This document shows, piece by piece, positions 16,912 to 24,971 of a DNA stretch of 39,025 bases. The stretch comes from an uncultured Caryophanales bacterium (GTDB lineage Bacteria > Bacillota_I > Bacilli_A > RF39 > UBA660): assembly GCA_946412015.1 (NCBI GenBank), contig CAMKGA010000001.1, positions 65,041 to 104,065 of the forward strand, read 5' to 3'. The translations under genes and the position numbers were made by a program. Under the pieces are notes generated by a model. That model saw only the letters and a list, made by a program, of their open reading frames with translations. It was not told the origin of the DNA and ran no database searches. The first letter of the stretch is position 1, and every line of letters starts with the position of its first letter.

Positions 16912-17739
16912 TTATAATTGTTTCTTTTTTACTTTAGATGGATTTACAGATGCTACTAACTCATCACCTTCATAAAAATCAAACTTATTATTATAGCCAC
17001 CAAAAAGTGCACCAACACCCTTATAATTTCTTTCTATAGTTTTAAAATCTTCATTACCATCTTTAAAATATTTATTTAATTTATTCATTTGTTTTAATAC
17101 TAAATCTCTATTATATGGAATTGCATCTTTAAATGAATTGACATCCTTCAAATTAATTTCGTATACATTATCACGATCAAACCATGATTTATAAATTAAA
17201 TGTAAATCACGACATCTATTATCAGAAGTGATATATATAATATTATTTAATCCATTTTTCTCATACAATAAATTTAAATATTCAGCTATACTCATATTGT
17301 ATGATTTAATTCTTTCGTATGCTATAATTGCTGGTGGCCAGTATTCTGGCATATCTACTTTAGATGTTTCATATCTTACATAATCGTTTTCACAAAATGG
17401 TTTTTGCAATACATATTCTACTTTATTCGGATTATATTCGTCAACATTACAAACCCCATATGCAAATTTAATATTTAAATTATTGTTTAATTTATTTAAT
17501 AGAAGCTGATAAAATATAAAATGTTGAAGCCCTTTTGATGTTGTAACCATTATACCAACATCATCTAAATTTCTAATATTTCTATATTCTTCTAATTTAC
17601 TATACAAATTTTGAGTAAAGTCTTTTGTTCCTTTTAGAATTTCAAATTTTCTTTCATCTATATCAAAACATCTTATATTTCCAATTAAATTATCAGCATC
17701 TATAATAAATAAATCCATATTGTTTTTTTGTTTTTTCAT
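16912..17739 (-). CDS. possible NYN/PIN-like domain protein
   Basis: 275 residues behind a strong RBS (GGGGGAG). The N-terminus MDLFIIDADNLIGNIR has a hydrophobic strand ending in Asp, as in the first acidic motif of NYN/PIN ribonuclease-like folds. Around residue 170, NIIYITSDNRCRDLHLIYKSW resembles the later motif, where a strand leads into a conserved (S/T)xDxD-like loop and helix. The other acidic positions are not obvious, so this stays a guess; a protein of unknown fold is the alternative. Lies between two unknown island genes with short gaps. Confidence 0.4.
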   Translation of the reverse strand: MKKQKNNMDLFIIDADNLIGNIRCFDIDERKFEILKGTKDFTQNLYSKLEEYRNIRNLDDVGIMVTTSKGLQHFIFYQLLLNKLNNNLNIKFAYGVCNVDEYNPNKVEYVLQKPFCENDYVRYETSKVDMPEYWPPAIIAYERIKSYNMSIAEYLNLLYEKNGLNNIIYITSDNRCRDLHLIYKSWFDRDNVYEINLKDVNSFKDAIPYNRDLVLKQMNKLNKYFKDGNEDFKTIERNYKGVGALFGGYNNKFDFYEGDELVASVNPSKVKKKQL

Positions 17740-17759
17740 TTATTATACTCCCCCTACTA

Positions 17760-18305
17760 TTAATGCCATTTACCCAGATCTTCACCACGAGTTAATACTT
17801 TCATATAACCAGTACCAAAATCTTTAGCCATCTCAATACAATCAAATTTACCATCATTAGTCGTATTTTCAACCATACTTTTATCATATAAATTTTCTGG
17901 CATTAAAAATCCTCTTGCAAACAAAAGTATTTTATCATAAGATATTCCATATTTTTTTAATGCTTGAATTAATCCATTATCCGATATATTAATCATAAAA
18001 TCATCTGTTAATTTATCACCATCAAAGAATGGAATACCAAGAGCAGTTAAAATAGTAATTGACTCATCTTCTTTCTTAATATCATTCCCAATACAAATAT
18101 CAAAACTTGTTCCATTATTAATAATTTTAAAATATGAATTACTGCTTTCATCTTTAAATAAATTCCCACCAAAATAATTTACTATATTCTTTAATGTTTC
18201 AAATTCTAATTTTCTTGCATTATCATCTATTACTTCACTATCAACACAACGCTTTCTTGATAAATTTGCTACCTTTGAAACATAATATTGTTCACTTTTT
18301 GTCAT
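17760..18305 (-). CDS. ImmA/IrrE-like protein with lost zinc motif
   Basis: 181 residues. The frame FETLKNIVNYFGGNLF, a strand FDICIGNDI, then TILTALGIPFFDG, then a late LLFARGFLMPENLYD matches the ImmA/IrrE layout, whose core normally reads TIAHELGHYFLHG and later FAxxLLMPxxxF. Here His-Glu-Leu-Gly-His has become Thr-Ala-Leu-Gly-Ile, so all three zinc-site residues are gone while the surrounding hydrophobic frame remains. ImmA/IrrE enzymes cleave or control repressors; an inactive version could be a regulator or immunity-type binder. RBS GGGAAGA. The family call is by eye. Confidence 0.5.
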   Translation of the reverse strand: MTKSEQYYVSKVANLSRKRCVDSEVIDDNARKLEFETLKNIVNYFGGNLFKDESSNSYFKIINNGTSFDICIGNDIKKEDESITILTALGIPFFDGDKLTDDFMINISDNGLIQALKKYGISYDKILLFARGFLMPENLYDKSMVENTTNDGKFDCIEMAKDFGTGYMKVLTRGEDLGKWH

Positions 18306-18320
18306 AATATCTTCCCTTTC

Positions 18321-18647
18321 CTATTTTAAATCTTTTCTTATACTAGACTTTGATTTTTTTAAAACTTTATAATATTCATCAGGCGAAGTATATCTAGTTT
18401 CATGAGTATCTATAAATCCATTAGTTTCTTCCATCATTATATGTGAAGAATTATTTTTCTTTTCTTCATGCCTATCTTTTAAACTAGTATCTTTTAATAA
18501 TTCATTTAATCTTTTTAAATAATTTGATTCATAACTAATACCATTAATTGAAAAATTATTTATTGTTGGTTCATCTAAAATAACATCATCATATTTAAAT
18601 GTTGTTGGCACATTATTAAGGTCTACTTGACGCAATGGAACAAACAT
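18321..18647 (-). CDS. small unrecognised island protein, possibly 5'-frameshifted
   Basis: 108 residues (MFVPLRQVDLNNVPTTFKYDD...). No RBS stands before the ATG at 18647. A good AGGTGAT lies near 18719, followed by a frame reading KIVRKLSYQEFYKK, and a one-base shift at the A-run near 18675 would join it to ISDEVLNNMFVPLRQ of this ORF. So the gene may begin at 18718 and be broken or slip there. The remainder is hydrophilic, with no domain recognised. Confidence 0.45.
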   Translation of the reverse strand: MFVPLRQVDLNNVPTTFKYDDVILDEPTINNFSINGISYESNYLKRLNELLKDTSLKDRHEEKKNNSSHIMMEETNGFIDTHETRYTSPDEYYKVLKKSKSSIRKDLK

Positions 18648-18728
18648 ATTATTTAAAACTTCATCAGATATTTTTTATAAAATTCCTGATATGATAATTT
18701 TCTAACTATTTTTATCACCTATCTATAT

Positions 18729-19508
18729 TTATTTCTTATCATTATTAGGACTTAAAACTTTTTGTTTTGGTAAATCTTTATTCTCAGTTTCTATTATGCT
18801 TTCTTTTAAATCTTGCTCCATACGAAGTCTTTTTTCTTCTTCTTCAATAAATTTTATAATGTTACCTGTGTCTGCAAAATTCTTTTCAACTATATCTTTT
18901 GTATTTTTAAAAATATAATCACTTAAATCATTGTAAAAATTATAAAGAGTTAATGCCTCATCAAAAAGTGGCTTTTTAATATTATTATTGCATACTTTAT
19001 GAAATTCCATAGAATAAAATACTTCTAATTTAATTAAATCTTCAGCAATCTTTCCTAATATTAATGCATCAACAAAATCACTTATATTCTTTTCATTTTT
19101 TAAAAAATTACTAATTAATTTTTTAGATTCTGGATAATTACGATCAAAATCAAAAAATATTTTAATTCTTTGTTCTGTATCATGAATTTTATCTACATAT
19201 TTACCAATTTTTAATGATTTATAATCAATTCTTCCACCTACATATTTTTCTAATTGATAAGTAACTATTTCAGGATGATCAACCATTTTCCATATTTCTG
19301 ACATATCTGTTCCAACACGTTGTCTTGCATTCATTCTATGTTTAACTTTTACATACTCATTTAAAATTTTTACTTTTTCACAAAATTTATCATAATTATC
19401 AAATTTGTATCTTTGTGCTATTTCATGCTTTTTTAATTTTTCTCTTTCTAAATAATCTTTATCTTTATGTACATGCCCAAAATGAGCTTTAAAATATTCT
19501 TCAAACAT
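18729..19508 (-). CDS. unrecognised helical island protein
   Basis: 259 residues, no family recognised. Mostly amphipathic helix, Lys/Glu-rich: KLKKHEIAQRYKFDNYDKFCEKV near the N-terminus, IFFDFDRNYPESKKLISNFLK in the middle, and a charged tail EEEEKRLRMEQDLKESIIE. No membrane segment. Its first residues (MFEEYFKAHFGHVHKDKDY) contain several His and Asp but no known metal motif. It follows the DUF1653 gene by 29 nt and is read in the same direction, so probably one operon. Confidence 0.62.
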   Translation of the reverse strand: MFEEYFKAHFGHVHKDKDYLEREKLKKHEIAQRYKFDNYDKFCEKVKILNEYVKVKHRMNARQRVGTDMSEIWKMVDHPEIVTYQLEKYVGGRIDYKSLKIGKYVDKIHDTEQRIKIFFDFDRNYPESKKLISNFLKNEKNISDFVDALILGKIAEDLIKLEVFYSMEFHKVCNNNIKKPLFDEALTLYNFYNDLSDYIFKNTKDIVEKNFADTGNIIKFIEEEEKRLRMEQDLKESIIETENKDLPKQKVLSPNNDKK

Positions 19509-19537
19509 AACTAAAATCGTCCTTTCTTATAATTTAG

Positions 19538-19783
19538 CTATTTTACAACACTTTCTATTTCTTGCAATTCAAATCTATATTTCTGTGTAACGTTAGGATA
19601 CTTATCATGATCTACTTCTGATAAAAACATATCAAGTGGTCTAATCCACAGGCTACCATCACCATATAACCTTCTATATACAACATATTTTTCTTTTGTT
19701 TCTGAATGTGTTGCAACATCCTCTACTAAATAATTATCACCTTTAAAATGTTTATATATTCTATTTATTTTAATCTCTCTCAT
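19538..19783 (-). CDS. DUF1653 family protein
   Basis: 81 residues. The pattern [11 protein letters not shown], then [19 protein letters not shown], then [14 protein letters not shown] is the recognisable DUF1653 core, a small beta-barrel-like domain of unknown function common in Bacillota and often near mobile genes. RBS AGGAG five bases before the ATG. The RBS lies right after the stop of the rhuM C-terminal remnant, so rhuM and this gene were probably adjacent in one transcript before rhuM was split. Confidence 0.8.
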   Translation of the reverse strand: MREIKINRIYKHFKGDNYLVEDVATHSETKEKYVVYRRLYGDGSLWIRPLDMFLSEVDHDKYPNVTQKYRFELQEIESVVK

Positions 19784-19795
19784 ACTAACTCCTAA

Positions 19796-20083
19796 CTATT
19801 TTTTTATATCTAACAAAAATTTAACAAATTCAGATTCAGCTTTATCACATGCAATTTTATGTCATATCTTAACAGCATCTTGCAAAATTTCTCTATCTGT
19901 TAATTTTAAAAATTCATCTAATCTTTTTACCCAATCTTCCATTGTCATTGGAATATGCCTTTTTGCTCTATCTTCTGCTAAATCAAGATATGCCGTAACA
20001 ATTCTTCTTAATGAGTACAACTCATCTTCATTTAAATAATTTTTTGCAACTAATACATCACTTTTTATAATTTTTCCATTAGG
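19796..20083 (-). pseudogene. rhuM: C-terminal part of rhuM, split from its N-terminal part
   Basis: From PNGKIIKSDVLVAKNYLNEDEL through RRIVTAYLDLAEDRAKR and IPMTMEDWVKRLDEFLK to DREILQDAVKI this is the conserved C-terminal section of RhuM-family proteins. An in-frame TGA at 19862 interrupts it; the frame then continues HKIACDKAESEFVKF, also RhuM-like, to a TAG at 19796. In the present arrangement it is translated only as the tail of the upstream recombinase remnant. The N-terminal half sits about 4.9 kb away at 24972-25358. Confidence 0.75.
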
Positions 20084-20677
20084 AACTAATGACACGGATT
20101 TATCATCGTTAATATCATATACATAATCAGTTCCTATTTTTAGGATAAACCTAACAACATTAGAATTTATACTTTTATCTTCACATTTTTCTCCAACAAT
20201 AATCTTCTCAACTAAATTATTAAAGATATTTTCATCAAATTCTTTAATTTCATTTTTTAACATTCCAATCTTTTTATTTATTTCTTTTTCCTTTGATAAA
20301 TAAACATCAACATGTTTTTCTCTAAGTAATCTTATATATTTTAAGGTATCAAGTGTATTTCGAGCAAACCCAGATATAGACTTAGCGATAATAATATCAA
20401 TTTTGCCATTAATTGCATCATCAATCATTTTAGTAAACTCTACTCTATTTTTTACTTGTGTACCACTGATTCCTTCATCAGCATAAACACCTACAAAATC
20501 CCAGCTAGAATTAGATTTTATCATTTTAGAATAATGCTTAATTTGTGAATTATAACTTGTTTGTTGTTCTTCTGAGTCTGTACTTACTCTCGCATAAGCA
20601 CAAACTTTCTTCTTTAAATTATTAACGATTTCATCTTCAGTTTTGAGATTAGCTTTAATAATCTCAACTTGTGCCAT
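19862..20677 (-). pseudogene. large serine recombinase remnant: internal deletion, fused to RhuM tail
   Basis: Start at ATG 20677 (MAQVEIIKAN) after AGAGAGG. Residues 24-125 are a serine recombinase catalytic domain (VCAYARVSTDSEEQQTS with the nucleophilic Ser; YADEGISGTQVKNR; NTLDTLKYIRLLREK). The frame then jumps straight to the C-terminal coiled part (SKEKEINKKIGMLKNEIKEFDENIF), so roughly 250 or more residues, including the zinc-ribbon DNA-binding region, are missing without loss of frame. The family's SISRFARNT reads SISGFARNT here, losing one active-site Arg. From about residue 198 onward the protein is RhuM sequence. Almost certainly inactive for recombination; a truncated DNA-binding product cannot be excluded. 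Confidence 0.85.
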
Positions 20678-20877
20678 TATACCTCTCTTTCTAAAATATT
20701 TGACAATCAATATCTGATATACCCCATAAATAATTATAACTTATTTTTTTATAATAAAATACACTTTTTACTAAAATTATTTAATTTTTTATAATTGAAT
20801 AAATAATATTGCTTGCCATATATATCAAATATTATACCTATTATACACTCTTGACATGGCATATACTAGTGCATGAG

Positions 20878-20921
20878 TTGGGTAAATCTTGGGTAAAAAC
20901 TGAGTAAAAGTTGGGTATTTT
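20878..20921. repeat. four 11-bp phased repeats upstream of the recombinase
   Basis: TTGGGTAAATC, TTGGGTAAAAA, CTGAGTAAAAG and TTGGGTATTTT follow one another with an exact 11-bp period, one per DNA turn. They lie in the 20711-20999 gap between the recombinase and primase-helicase genes. Next to them are a TTGACA at 20851 and, on the minus strand, two TATAAT boxes (about 20830-20846) that could drive the recombinase gene. The layout looks like binding sites for a repeated-contact regulator or replication protein. Confidence 0.6.
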
Positions 20922-20999
20922 TTGTATAAGCACCGATGTTTAATGATTTATTAAATAAATACCTTAGTATTAAATACAAAACTATTCTATATACTTATT

Positions 21000-23361
21000 T
21001 TATATATTCATTACTTGCTGACTTGGTTCATTAATTATTTCATAACCCATATTATTATAAATTTTTTTACGCTTTAAAAACATATTACGAGTTTTAGCAA
21101 AATTATCATCTACATAATCATATATTAATATTTCTTTTTTAGTGCTATTTTTTCGATGTAATCTTCCTGCATATTGAGTTAAACGTGTATTACCAGAAAT
21201 TGGCATAGTTAAAAATAATACATCTAACGATGAATCATCAAAACCTTCACCAATATATGCACCTGTTGCTATAATAATTTTGTTTTTCTTATTTTTATCA
21301 ATTTGGTCCATTAATTCGTCATACTTCTTTAAAATCTTTTTACCAATTCCACCATAATATTTAAAAGTATTGCTAGTAAATTCTGATAATTTATTATAAA
21401 TATAATCTAAATGTTCTAATCTTTCTGTTAAAACAAGTATGTTTTTACCTTTATCAAATTCTTTTTTTACATCAGAAATTATCTTTTCACTTCTTAGTAT
21501 ATCTTTTGCAATAAAATCATTAATCTCATTTAATTCATAATTATCTATTTTAGGATCAACAAAATTTAGATGACTTTGTTTCACTATTACCTTCATTGGA
21601 ACATTCAACTCTTTATTAAATTTTAAAGTATCTACTCTATATCTAATATCACCACATTGCATTTTGATAATAGGAGTATGTCCATTTTCTCTTTCTGATG
21701 TTGCAGAAATTCCGTAAACATATTTAGCGTTACCTGTATTTATGGCCTGTTCAAATGTATATGCTGCAGTATGATGACACTCATCAATAATAATCATTCC
21801 ATAATTTTTAGCAATATCTAATACATTACCATTATTCCAAATAGATTTGATACTAGCTACATCTATTTCATTAGTAATACTCTTCTTTTTACTACTTATT
21901 TCACCAACTTCATCAATATTTAAAAACTCTTTTATTCTATTTTTCCACTGAGTTAATAACTGTAGTTTATTAACTAATATTAAAGTATTAACTTTACGTT
22001 CTTCTATCAGTTTATATCCTATAACAGTTTTTCCAAAAGCTGTAGGCGCACATAATATACCATTATCATATTTCATTAGTTTAGAAAGAGCAATATCTTG
22101 ATTATCACGTAACTTTCCATTAAACTGAACATCAATCTTTTTACCTTTATTTCTTTTATCCTTTTTTCTTATTTTTATTCCGTTTTCTTTGCATAATATT
22201 TCTAAATATTCAAATGTTCCTCGTGGTAACTTTAAATATTTATCATCTTCCTTACTACAATTAATGACCATAGGAATATTATAAACTGACATTCTAAGTC
22301 TCTGTTTTTTATAAAATTCTGGATTAGCAAATGTTGCTAATCTTCTAAAACTATTAATAACAGATGCGCTTAAATTAGCTTTATCAATATAAACCATATC
22401 ATTAAGTATGACATCAATACTTTTAGGATAATCAATATTATTAATTTTTTTATCAGATATTTCTTGTTTTAAATCTTCTACTTCATGACCTATATCAATA
22501 GTTTTATTAGAAAGTTTTTTTATCAATTGAAAAATTTCCTCTTCAGTTAATTTATGTGTGTTTTTTAAATATGACATTGGGTGTCTTATTGTAATAAAAT
22601 TTCTATCAATAAAAACCGAATTTCCATATTTACTTGGTTCAGTTTGATATGGTAAAGCAATTAAATTGCCATAACCACCTTTAGGAAGATAATCTTGATT
22701 TGGAAACATTCTATCAAATGATGAAATAGAAATATTACTAACTTCCATTGTTTTCGATAATAATAAACTACCTAATTTACGAGCTGTAAGAGCTTTTATA
22801 TTCTTTTCAAAGAATATCCAAATATGAATCCCACTACCTGATCTACTTTTTTCTAAAACGATTGGAATATCATAATCATCACATACGCTAGAAAATGCCA
22901 AAACCTCACTTTTTATATCCTTATCATTATTTTTATCATCAAAATCAAAAGCAAAAAAAATAACAAGTATCATCTGCAAGTAAAGGATATATACCTATTG
23001 TTTTATTATTACATAGATGCTTATATATTATATCTTTTGTTAGAGGAATATTTTCTCTATATTTACAGTTTTTACACTTTTTACCCATAGTTTTATTACA
23101 AACACCCTGTCGCCATTCATTTTTACATGCTGGTTGATAATACTTATTATCTTTATTAATTGATAAATAAGGATATACATCATCGCAACCTTTAAAATAA
23201 TCCATAAATATAGAAACTTTTTCATCAAAACTAAGAGTTTTTAAATTTTCATTTTCTTTTTCTTCATCAAGATGCTTTTCTAATTCTTGTATTTCGTTCT
23301 CTAACTTTTTAATTAATGACTTTTTACTATCAATTTGCCTTTTTATCTCTTCAACATTCAT
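21000..23361 (-). pseudogene. TOTE-type primase-helicase, split by a +1 frameshift in a T8 run
   Basis: Two track ORFs (22945-23361 and 21000-22979) are one gene. Order: N-terminal coiled coil (ENEIQELEKHLDEE); FKGCDDVYPYLS and Cys cluster PACKNEWRQGVC / KCKNCKY; an archaeo-eukaryotic primase domain (LLADDTCYFF | AFDFDDK, SRSGSGIHIWIFFE, FPNQDYLPKGGYGNLIALP); then an SF2 helicase with APTAFGKT, IIIDECHH, SAT and QYAGRLHR. With seven instead of eight T's at 22953-22960 the frame is continuous, 786 residues, and CYFF runs into the catalytic DFD. As assembled, the first ORF ends after CYFFCF. Could be a mutation, an assembly error, or slippage. Follows abiEii by 2 nt. TOTE systems are predicted biological-conflict modules. 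Confidence 0.85.
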
Positions 23362-23363
23362 GG

Positions 23364-24179
23364 TTATACCTCGATTAATTCTAATGATGATAAATAATCT
23401 ATAATACTATTTATAACATCATCTACCGGCATTTCAAGCCAGTTGTTTCTTGCCATATTAATCCTTCTTTTAAATCTGTTATTAGATAAAACATCCCCTA
23501 TACTTTCTTTAACTTCATTTATTGTTCTTTCTTCAACCATACTATCCTTAAAAACAATTTTATCTAGATATGATAAAAACCGAATTTTATCAAAACTATG
23601 AATATTTACTAAATAATATACATCAAAAATATCCTTATATCTTGTAGAAACTATTCCAAATCTAAGTAATGATTTTATCTTTTCAACACATATTTGTTCC
23701 ATCGAATTGGCAAGTAATAAAACTGTTTCTGAATCTGCATTCAAATCAAAACATAATTCATCTTGTTCAATATTAGTATCTTTATGTATACCTATATCTA
23801 GTTTAGTAGAAAACGTATTTCCGTGATTATCTGATATATCTATAATAACTCTTTTCCCATCATAATCCTGGTGATGTAATTTTTGTATTGAGTTAACAAT
23901 TTTTATTTTAACTTCATCATCATTAAGTTTTTTGATAAATTCTACAATTGCAGAATCTTCTAATGAATATCTGATAAAATCTAAATCAATGTCTTGAGTA
24001 GCACGACGTTTATCTTTAGATATAGCCATCATTGCTAACCCACCTTTAATTGTAATATTTTTATTTAAATCAGATTTACTAATCTGTCTTAATATAATAT
24101 CTTGACAAGTCTTAGCCATAGCATTTGCTCCTGAATATCCCGAAGATACATAATTAGTTAAAATAGTATTTAGATTCAT
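23364..24179 (-). CDS. abiEii: AbiEii/AbiGii-type nucleotidyltransferase toxin
   Basis: 271 residues of the DUF1814-like nucleotidyltransferase family. Visible: ITIKGGLAMMAIS (motif I) and RRATQDIDLDF (the metal-binding D-x-D) in the first 75 residues; then KLDIGIHKD, VEKIKSLLRFGIVSTRYKDIFDVYYL, and a C-terminal helical part. Family members are toxins of type IV AbiE systems that cause abortive infection or growth arrest, in studied relatives by adding nucleotides to tRNA. One-base overlap (TAATG) with the antitoxin gene, and 2 nt from the primase-helicase, so all three are one operon. No lesion seen. Confidence 0.88.
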   Translation of the reverse strand: MNLNTILTNYVSSGYSGANAMAKTCQDIILRQISKSDLNKNITIKGGLAMMAISKDKRRATQDIDLDFIRYSLEDSAIVEFIKKLNDDEVKIKIVNSIQKLHHQDYDGKRVIIDISDNHGNTFSTKLDIGIHKDTNIEQDELCFDLNADSETVLLLANSMEQICVEKIKSLLRFGIVSTRYKDIFDVYYLVNIHSFDKIRFLSYLDKIVFKDSMVEERTINEVKESIGDVLSNNRFKRRINMARNNWLEMPVDDVINSIIDYLSSLELIEV

Positions 24180-24721
24180 TAAAAAACCTCTTTCATTATT
24201 ACATCATATAAATAATCTTCAATAGCATACTTGCTTATATATTCAGAAATTTTTTTTATATTTAATTCATCTTTAATTTCTCTATAATTATTTATTATTT
24301 CTTTATAATAATCAAATCCTATTGCCTTCTCATTTCTAATTAATTCAATCAACATTCTTTCCTTATCATATATATTTATTTCTGCTCCATTTACTTTTAT
24401 AGTAGTTTTTCCAATATCAAAAAACTTATCTTGATAATATATAACTTTAATTCGATCATCACTAATTTTAGTGCTATCTCTTTTTATAGCAAGATATTCT
24501 TTATCTGGAATAACATCTGTTAAATTATGATAATAAAAAGCACTATTCATCGTAAATACAGCATCAGGATATTTTTTCGTTATTACTTCTAAGTAATTAA
24601 CATTTAAGCAATCACTATAGATACCTTTTTCCACTTTAATTATCTTTCCTTCATTTATCATTTTTTTAATTTTATCATTCGATTTATATTTTTTTCTTAA
24701 TTCTTTATATAGATATATCAA
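24179..24721 (-). CDS. abiEi: AbiEi-type antitoxin/transcriptional regulator
   Basis: The track starts at GTG 24730, but that codon lies in the RBS GAGGTGA; a TTG at 24721 with five-base spacing is the likelier start (about 180 residues). The N-terminus is a winged-helix domain typical of AbiEi (ELRKKYKSNDKIKKMINEGKIIKVEKGIYS), then a C-terminal alpha/beta region with FTMNSAFYYHNLTDVIP, DRIKVIYY and IYDKERMLIELIR, all as in this antitoxin family. Known AbiEi proteins counter the AbiEii toxin and repress their own operon through inverted repeats; a fitting perfect inverted repeat lies in the promoter here. Confidence 0.86.
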   Translation of the reverse strand: MIYLYKELRKKYKSNDKIKKMINEGKIIKVEKGIYSDCLNVNYLEVITKKYPDAVFTMNSAFYYHNLTDVIPDKEYLAIKRDSTKISDDRIKVIYYQDKFFDIGKTTIKVNGAEINIYDKERMLIELIRNEKAIGFDYYKEIINNYREIKDELNIKKISEYISKYAIEDYLYDVIMKEVF

Positions 24722-24741
24722 ACAAATCACCTCACAAAAAA

Positions 24742-24794
24742 ATATTAACCTAATTTACCACAAAAGTCAAGCACATGTGGTAAATTAGGTTAAT
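24742..24794 (-). promoter_or_regulatory. abiE-primase operon promoter inside a perfect inverted repeat (operator)
   Basis: Minus strand -35 TTGACT (24770-24765), 17-nt spacer, -10 TAATAT (24747-24742). An 18-bp perfect inverted repeat TTAACCTAATTTACCACA / TGTGGTAAATTAGGTTAA (24745-24762 and 24776-24793; 19 bp with one more pair) brackets the -35, one arm filling the spacer between -35 and -10. This is the expected place for AbiEi autorepression. Confidence 0.8.
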
Positions 24795-24819
24795 TATTAT
24801 ATACTTTCTACATTATACA

Positions 24820-24963
24820 TCATATTACTGGTGACATAACAGATATTAAAACAATATAATCATTATCATAATCTTTGTTTTTTGTTTCTTCTAATTTAAT
24901 ATTTTTATTTCTAATTTTCCCTTTAAAATAAAGCAAATCTATAATTTTTAACTGTCGTGTCAT
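24820..24963 (-). other. 47-codon open frame of doubtful status
   Basis: ATGACACGACAG... to TGA at 24820, reading MTRQLKIIDLLYFKGKIRNKN ... LISVMSPVI. It starts at the inverted 8-mer of the element end and has no RBS. The composition is protein-like in the first half, so it may be the 3' remnant of a former element gene. I recognise nothing in it. Confidence 0.25.
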
Positions 24964-24971
24964 AATGAACA

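Noticed and set aside
20851-20921. Phased repeats plus AT-rich gap as a plasmid replication origin
   Set aside because: No Rep gene or DnaA box is visible, and the context is an integrated element; kept only as a repeat.
22945-23361. ORF 138 aa as a separate gene before the helicase
   Set aside because: Its content is the N-terminal and Cys-cluster part of the same primase-helicase; dropping one T joins the frames without loss.
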